From: Kocuria turfanensis
GTDB lineage: Bacteria > Actinomycetota > Actinomycetes > Actinomycetales > Micrococcaceae
Assembly (NCBI RefSeq): GCF_001580365.1
Contig: NZ_CP014481.1
Span: forward strand, 34,057 to 98,056
DNA: 64,000 nt
Reading direction: 5' to 3'
The notes under the pieces were generated by a model, which saw only the letters and a program-made list of their open reading frames with translations, had not been told where the DNA came from and ran no database searches. Positions 59,296-64,000 of this stretch are shown here, in pieces; position 1 is the first letter of the stretch, and each line of letters begins with the position of its first letter. The translations under genes and the position numbers were made by a program.

Positions 59296-59577
59296 ACCTT
59301 CGGCACCGTCACCGTCGGGCTATGGGCCGCGCGCACCGGGCGGATCGGCGCGCACCGGGCGTTCATGCGCGGGCCCTACTTCGGGGTCCTGGGCGTTTTC
59401 CTCCGCGTCGCGGCCGTTCCGGACCTGCGGATCCCGCAGCTGGCTGTCCACGACCTGCCCGCCTTGACCCTGTGGGTAGTCGCCGTGCTCGCCTCGGCCG
59501 CCCTGGCCGTCTACGGCGCGTCCCTGCTCCGGGGCCCCGGCACGGCACATCGTCCGGCCGCTGAGCCTCCGGCATGA
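59296..59577 (+). pseudogene. Truncated DUF2306-like membrane protein
   Basis: The frame enters from the IS21 right end, so the natural N-terminus is lost. The remaining about 94 residues carry TVGLWAARTGRIGAHRAFMR and two hydrophobic stretches (YFGVLGVFLRVAAVP and LTLWVVAVLASAALAVYGAS). This looks like the last part of a DUF2306-type predicted membrane protein. IS21 insertion is the apparent cause of truncation. Confidence 0.65.
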
Positions 59578-59626
59578 GCATCCCGGGTGGTGCCTATGGT
59601 GGGAGCCCCGACCCAGGAGCCAGCCC

Positions 59627-59908
59627 ATGCCGATGATCCACGTGCGCAACGCCACCGCCTCGAGCACGTAATACAAACGTCAGCTCGTCGCCGAGCTCAC
59701 TGCCACCTACGCCCGGGTCATGCAAATGCGCCCGGACACCATCCGGGTGGTCATCGAGGAGTACCCGCGGGAGAACTGGGGTGTGTCCGGAGTGACACTG
59801 GCCGACTCCGGACAGAACGAGTCCCTCGACTCCCCCGCCAACGACCACGTGCCCGGCCACGGAAACCCCGGCCCCGTACGAGGTGGGCCGCTGGGTCACT
59901 GGCGCTAA
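59627..59908 (+). pseudogene. 4-oxalocrotonate tautomerase-family gene with internal stop
   Basis: From the ATG the frame reads MPMIHVRNATASST, then TAA (59669-59671), then continues in the same frame with YKRQLVAELTATYARVMQMR and IRVVIEEYPRENWGVSGVTL. Together these match the tautomerase fold, with the catalytic amino-terminal Pro after Met removal and the conserved ENWGVSG ending. A single nonsense change at codon 15 inactivates it. The C-terminal tail beyond the family end is longer than usual. Confidence 0.8.
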
Positions 59909-60651
59909 TTCTTCTGGCTTCGGATGTAGTCGGGATAGATCACGGCTAGTGGGAGTCCTGGGATTGGTTGCCATTGCACCGTCTCAGAGCCGAAGGCCGC
60001 ACTGCGCAGAGACAAGGGGGCGTTTTGCTCCTGGCCGGGCCATCCGGGAGCCATCAATGTGCCGGCGGCGAAGTGCGAATCGGCTGCAGCGACGATTCTG
60101 CCGTGTCGGTTCACCAGGACAGCTTCTGGGTGAATGGCGCTGAGCGCTTCTTCGAGCAGGGACTCCAGTGACGCGACGAGTATGTCTGCTCCAGCAACGC
60201 CAACAGGCTGGCCGGAGCTCATGATCGGCGTGGTGATGGTCATGGTGTACTCGTCGGTGCAGAGGTAGTCCACATAGGGGCCTGCGATGTGCGGGCGCCG
60301 GGTCTGCAGGGGAACCGTGAACCATTCTCGACGAGCACAGATCTTGCCCACGTCTTCGATGACAGACAACAATCTCTCCGCCGTCGTGCCCTGCCACCAT
60401 GCCATGTGCCATTGCGCGTCATTAAGAACGGAAGGTGCTGCGACGAAACCGGCACCTGCCAACGGCAGTGTGGCATCCTGCAACAGTTCGACGGCAAGTG
60501 GCTGCACCACAGCATCTACCTCACGCCTCGAGGGCGGAAGGCGGGGATCCGCGAAGACCGCGCCCACCGGATCGGCCCATGCCTGAATGCGCCCGGTGAC
60601 CTGTTCGAAAAACTGAGCGATGGTGGCAGTCGATGCCGGTGCGACGGTCAT
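59905..60651 (-). CDS. Stand-alone Cache-domain protein
   Basis: 248 aa from the ATG overlapping the stop of the GntR gene upstream. The second half has the Cache (PDC) signature YVDYLCTDEYTMTITTPIMS followed by GQPVGVAGADILVASLESLL. The N-terminal half is helical (STATIAQFFEQVTGRIQAWA) with WHMAWWQG. No signal peptide, membrane helix or output domain is visible, so it would be a cytoplasmic ligand-binding protein. Co-translation with a GntR regulator beside a transporter suggests it senses the imported small molecule. Confidence 0.78.
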   Translation of the reverse strand: MTVAPASTATIAQFFEQVTGRIQAWADPVGAVFADPRLPPSRREVDAVVQPLAVELLQDATLPLAGAGFVAAPSVLNDAQWHMAWWQGTTAERLLSVIEDVGKICARREWFTVPLQTRRPHIAGPYVDYLCTDEYTMTITTPIMSSGQPVGVAGADILVASLESLLEEALSAIHPEAVLVNRHGRIVAAADSHFAAGTLMAPGWPGQEQNAPLSLRSAAFGSETVQWQPIPGLPLAVIYPDYIRSQKN

Positions 60652-61436
60652 GAATTCTTTCCCTTCTGCATGGACCTGACGCTGTCGGTGATATCGCTGG
60701 CGCGATTGGCACGATGTAGCCGGCTGTGCTCTGCCAGCAACCAAGCTACGGCTGAGTGGACGTAGTCGTTGACCAGTTGCCGTGCCTTGTCGCCGTCCTG
60801 CGTCCGAAGTGACTCGGTCATCCGGTTGCACAGCCCCAAGGCTCGATGGTCGAACTCGCTGTCGGCGTGAGCGAGGCTCAGCAGAGCTCCGAAATCGGTG
60901 TGCAGGCGGACGTACTCGCGAGTCAGGCGAGCGGACTGACTGAGAGCAGCCAGCTCGAGCATGAAGTCGCCCACCGTGCGGCGGTCGTGGGTCTCCAGGC
61001 CTTCGGCCAGCAAGTCGGTGAGGGCTGCGGTCTCTTCGGGGTCGGCTGCCTCAGCCGCAAGCTCGGCTGCTGTCGCGGCGATGGCGGCGTAGTGCAGGGC
61101 GAGGTCTCGCAGCTCGACCCGGCTCATCTGGGTCAGACGGCGCCGTGCCAGATCGCTCTGATCTCCCGCCTCGAGGGTGACGAAGGTGCCCCCGTCCCGC
61201 CCGCGCCGTGTGGTGACCAGACCGCGTTCCCGTAGCCTCACCAGCGCCTCCCGGGCAGTGACCATGGCCACCCCCAGTGACGAGGCCAGCTCGGCCTCGC
61301 TGGGAAGCCGGTCCCCGTCGGCGAGGACGCCCGCTGTAATGCCCTGCATAATCCGGTCTTCCACGCGCTGGGCTCGTCCGGCGTCCCCCAGTGGCGCAAA
61401 GACCGCCGACAGCAGGCGTTGCTGGGTGGTGTGCAC
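60648..61436 (-). CDS. GntR/FadR-family transcriptional regulator
   Basis: 262 aa from a GTG with GGAGG upstream; in-frame upstream codons lack a ribosome site. The winged helix (VEDRIMQGITAGVLADGDRL, PSEAELASSLGVAMVTAREA) is followed by an FCD helical ligand domain (ELRDLALHYAAIAATAAELA, ETHDRRTVGDFMLELAALSQ). Divergently oriented to the ABC transporter genes with about 165 bp between, it is their probable regulator. It is co-translated with the Cache-domain gene. Confidence 0.9.
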   Translation of the reverse strand: MHTTQQRLLSAVFAPLGDAGRAQRVEDRIMQGITAGVLADGDRLPSEAELASSLGVAMVTAREALVRLRERGLVTTRRGRDGGTFVTLEAGDQSDLARRRLTQMSRVELRDLALHYAAIAATAAELAAEAADPEETAALTDLLAEGLETHDRRTVGDFMLELAALSQSARLTREYVRLHTDFGALLSLAHADSEFDHRALGLCNRMTESLRTQDGDKARQLVNDYVHSAVAWLLAEHSRLHRANRASDITDSVRSMQKGKNS

Positions 61437-61602
61437 CGGCGCCTCCGCTCTTCGTCTGCATGCGTCGAGATGTGAGGGTCGCAACCCTCTCGTTCCGCAC
61501 AAATCTACGCGGCACCCTTCTCAATAGCTATGTCTTATGGTTCCATAGGTTTTCCTGACTGTGGTGCTCATCACGAGATACCCTCCCGAAAGGACGCCTG
61601 TT

Positions 61603-62667
61603 GTGCCTGTCCCTGCTGCTCTCCGTCCCTCGCCAGCTGTAACGGATGCATCCGGGGCAGACCCGGCTATCGCCCTCCATCGGGTCGACAAGACGTTCGG
61701 AGACTTCCACGCGGTCAAAGACCTCACCCTGGACATTCGCCGGGGGGAGTTCTTCTCCCTGCTGGGCCCTTCCGGTTCGGGCAAGACCACGGTCCTGCGC
61801 ATGATCGCCGGGTTCGAATTGCCCACGGGAGGTGCGATCTCCCTAGGCGGACGAGATGTCACCTCCGCGGCGCCCTTCGACCGTGACGTGAATACCGTCT
61901 TCCAGGACTATGCGCTCTTCCCGCACCTGACCGTCGCCCAGAACGTCGAGTACGGACTACGGGTGCGTGGCATGTCCCGTGCGGAACGGGCCCGCCGGGT
62001 GCAGGACGCACTGGAGCTGATCCGGTTACCCCATGTCTCCGACCGCCGCCCGTCCCAGTTGTCCGGCGGGCAGCGCCAACGTGTCGCGTTGGCCCGGGCG
62101 CTGGTGCTTCGTCCGCAGGTTCTGCTGCTGGACGAGCCGCTGGGGGCCCTGGACAAGCAGCTGCGGGAACAGATGCAGGTCGAGCTCAAGCAGATCCAGC
62201 GGGAGGTCGGGATCACCTTCGTGTTCGTCACCCATGATCAGGAGGAGGCTCTGACCCTGTCCGACCGCGTGGCCGTGTTCAACGAGGGCACCGTGGAACA
62301 GGTCGGCACCCCTGAGGACCTCTACGCCCGGCCCGCCACCCGGTTCGTGGCCACGTTCCTGGGCACCACGAACCTGGTGGAGGGCGAGCTGGCGCGCGTC
62401 CTCACCGGCCGGCCGAGCGTGCTCAGCATCCGTCCCGAGCGCATCCACATCCATCCGCTGGGCAGCGCCGTGGACGAGGGCCGGTGCGCCGTCGAGGCGG
62501 TCATCGAGGAGCAGATCTACACCGGGCCCACCACCCGGTACGTCGCCCGCACCGATGACGGGACCCGCCTGATCGTCCAGGAGCAGAACGACTCCCACAG
62601 CACGGCCTCCGACCGCGGTGACCGCGTGCAACTGCAGTGGTCCCGCCGCTTCAACTACGAAATCTGA
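61603..62667 (+). CDS. ABC importer ATPase, PotA/spermidine-putrescine type
   Basis: 354 aa from a GTG with GAAAGGA upstream. Walker A LLGPSGSGKTTVLRMIAG, Q loop VFQDYALFPHLTV, signature LSGGQRQRVALARAL, Walker B VLLLDEPLGALDKQ and H loop VFVTHDQEEAL. The C-terminal TOBE domain (NLVEGELARVLTGRPSVLSI, RPERIHIHPLG) is as in PotA. It energises uptake across the membrane. The permease genes are not in this window and would be expected just beyond its right edge. Confidence 0.92.
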   Translation: MPVPAALRPSPAVTDASGADPAIALHRVDKTFGDFHAVKDLTLDIRRGEFFSLLGPSGSGKTTVLRMIAGFELPTGGAISLGGRDVTSAAPFDRDVNTVFQDYALFPHLTVAQNVEYGLRVRGMSRAERARRVQDALELIRLPHVSDRRPSQLSGGQRQRVALARALVLRPQVLLLDEPLGALDKQLREQMQVELKQIQREVGITFVFVTHDQEEALTLSDRVAVFNEGTVEQVGTPEDLYARPATRFVATFLGTTNLVEGELARVLTGRPSVLSIRPERIHIHPLGSAVDEGRCAVEAVIEEQIYTGPTTRYVARTDDGTRLIVQEQNDSHSTASDRGDRVQLQWSRRFNYEI

Positions 62668-62719
62668 CCTTTCGTCCCTGCCACGTCCTGCCACATCCGT
62701 CCGAGAGAAAGCGCGTCCC

Positions 62720-63922
62720 ATGAAATTCACCAAGGTTCTGCCGCTGGCGGCCCTCACCACCCTGTCCCTCGCCCTCACCGGATGCGGCGAGAGCACCCCG
62801 GCATCCTCCTCCGCTTCCAGCGGCATCCAGGTCCCCGACCTGCCCGCGGCCACCGAGGTCGGCGAAGGGGAAGGGCAGGTCAACATCGTCGCCTGGGCCG
62901 GGTTCGTGGAGGACGGATCCACCAACCCGGACGCCGACTGGGTGAGCGCGTTCGAGAAGGAGACAGGTTGTCAGGTCAACCGCAAGGTGGGCGCCACGTC
63001 CGATGAGATGGTCCAGCTCATGCGCACCGGAGAGTATGACCTGGTCTCCGCCTCCGGCGACGCCTCCCTGCGCCTGATTGCCGGCGGCGATGTCGCCCCG
63101 ATCAACACCGAGCTCGTCCCCAACTTCGGCAACGTCGTGGAAGGCCTGAAGGGACAGGTCTACGACACCCTCAACGGCAAGAGCTACGGCGTCCCGATCG
63201 GTCGTGGCGCCAACGTGCTGATGTACAACACCGAGGAGGTAGCCGAGGCCCCCGATTCCTGGGCCCCCACCTGGGAGGAGGACAGCGCCTACAAGGGGGC
63301 CGTCATGGCCTATGACTCTCCCATCTACATCGCCGACGCAGCCCTGTACCTGATGGCCACCCAGCCCGAGCTGGGGATCACCAATCCCTACGCCTTGGAC
63401 CAGGAGCAGCTGGCCGCCGCCGTCGAGCTGCTCAAGCAGCAGAACGGTATCGTCGGTGAGTACTGGAACGACGCGCTCAAGGCCGTTTCCTCCATCTCCT
63501 CGGGCACGGCACAGATGGGCACCGGCTGGCAGGTGATCGTGAACCTGGCCCAGGCCGACGGCGGCAAGGTCGAGTCCGTGCTGCCCAAGGAAGGCGCCAC
63601 CGGTTGGTCCGACACCTGGATGATCTCGGCGAAGTCCAAGAACCCCAACTGTGCCTACCAGTGGATGGACTGGGCCTCCTCACCGGAGGTCAACGCGAAG
63701 ATCGCCCAGAACTTCGGCATGGCCCCGGCCAACTCGCTGGCCTGCGAGGGCTCGACGAAGAACGAAGAGCACTGCGAGAGCTTCCACGCCACCGACGAGG
63801 AGTACTACAAGAACGTGTGGATGTGGACCACTCCCGTGGAGCAGTGCATCGACGGCCGCACCGACGTCACCTGCACCAACTACCAGGAGTGGACCAAGGC
63901 GTGGACCGAGGTCAAGGGCTGA
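62720..63922 (+). CDS. Extracellular polyamine-type substrate-binding lipoprotein
   Basis: 400 aa. Lipobox in LALTGCGES. The mature protein follows the PotD/PotF pattern: NIVAWAGFVEDGSTNPDADW, FEKETGCQVNRKVGATSDEM, LMRTGEYDLVSASGD, DTLNGKSYGVPIGRGANVL and YQWMDWASSPEVNAKIA. Putrescine or spermidine is the family substrate; the actual ligand is undetermined. Cys pairs near the end (CEGSTKNEEHC, CIDGRTDVTC) could form disulfides. Confidence 0.92.
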   Translation: MKFTKVLPLAALTTLSLALTGCGESTPASSSASSGIQVPDLPAATEVGEGEGQVNIVAWAGFVEDGSTNPDADWVSAFEKETGCQVNRKVGATSDEMVQLMRTGEYDLVSASGDASLRLIAGGDVAPINTELVPNFGNVVEGLKGQVYDTLNGKSYGVPIGRGANVLMYNTEEVAEAPDSWAPTWEEDSAYKGAVMAYDSPIYIADAALYLMATQPELGITNPYALDQEQLAAAVELLKQQNGIVGEYWNDALKAVSSISSGTAQMGTGWQVIVNLAQADGGKVESVLPKEGATGWSDTWMISAKSKNPNCAYQWMDWASSPEVNAKIAQNFGMAPANSLACEGSTKNEEHCESFHATDEEYYKNVWMWTTPVEQCIDGRTDVTCTNYQEWTKAWTEVKG

Positions 63923-63931
63923 CATGCAACG

Positions 63932-63977
63932 GCGGCGGGCCGGGGGGCGAGAAGCCTGGCCGCCCCCGGCCCGCCGC
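63932..63977 (+). terminator. Strong hairpin after the binding-protein gene
   Basis: A 15-bp G/C stem (63932-63946 with 63963-63977) lies 10 bases after the stop. There is no T tract. It may act as a terminator or, as in many importers, stabilise the binding-protein mRNA relative to downstream permease genes. Confidence 0.7.
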
Positions 63978-64000
63978 ACCCAGGGACCTAGACAACCATC

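Overview
The window is high-GC DNA from an actinobacterium. GTG starts, overlapping ATGA/TGATG gene junctions and families such as SCO6880-like, DUF6668, DUF4913, MAB_1171c-like and the c-di-AMP (ydaO) riboswitch upstream of an NlpC/P60 gene all fit. A Micrococcaceae-type host (Kocuria/Micrococcus/Citricoccus/Arthrobacter) is my inference from gene style, not proven. A replication-initiator-like gene, a complete-looking conjugation operon and a MobF relaxase on one stretch suggest a conjugative plasmid or an integrative conjugative element. The right end (polyamine-type ABC transporter) could be plasmid cargo or chromosome.

Layout. 1-1.3 kb: 3' end of an IS481-type transposase abutting the 3' remnant of a LysR regulator. 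1.3-2.4 kb: no convincing gene. 2.4-4.1 kb: an unknown gene and a GAF-ANTAR regulator. 4.2-5.8 kb: probable Rep protein, a structured leader that may encode an antisense RNA, and a ribbon-helix-helix protein. 6.0-8.6 kb: ImmA/IrrE-type peptidase, MAB_1171c-like membrane protein, PAP2-like membrane protein and EspR-like XRE regulator. 9.1-22.4 kb: thirteen co-directional, mostly overlapping genes for a minimal actinobacterial type IV secretion system: SLT-M23 wall hydrolase, lipoprotein, membrane propeller-like protein, two P-loop proteins, pilin-like protein, VirB8-like, VirB6-like, SCO6880-like, VirB4-like, VirD4-like and DUF4913. 22.4-29.1 kb: a DUF3644 protein, the TraA/MobF relaxase, a strong oriT candidate and a DNA-binding accessory protein. 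29.2-33.2 kb: small accessory genes, including an Xre-RES toxin-antitoxin pair and a tail-anchored protein flanked by two structured repeats. 33.4-36.3 kb: a GH65 phosphorylase with a degenerate HAD domain. 36.4-56.6 kb: a copper-handling island with two OmpR-type two-component systems, CopZ-like chaperones, CopB- and CopA-type ATPases, DUF305 proteins, a Csp-type copper-storage protein, a YHS protein and CsoR, interrupted by two NlpC/P60 wall hydrolases. 56.6-59.3 kb: an IS21-family element. 59.3-59.9 kb: two pseudogenes. 59.9-64 kb: a Cache-domain protein, a GntR/FadR regulator, and the ATPase and substrate-binding protein of a polyamine-type ABC importer.

How it fits together. The most notable signal is a shared 12-bp palindrome, TGAACATGTTCA. 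It occurs before the ImmA-XRE operon (one perfect, one near-perfect copy), before the relaxase gene, before the divergent accessory gene, and at the centre of a perfect 44-bp palindrome just after the XRE gene. I infer that the XRE protein represses the DNA-processing genes and its own operon, and that the ImmA-like peptidase, perhaps informed by the two membrane proteins, relieves the repression. In the copper island, CsoR-type operators precede both copper-chaperone genes, tying the two halves to the csoR gene at 56.2 kb.
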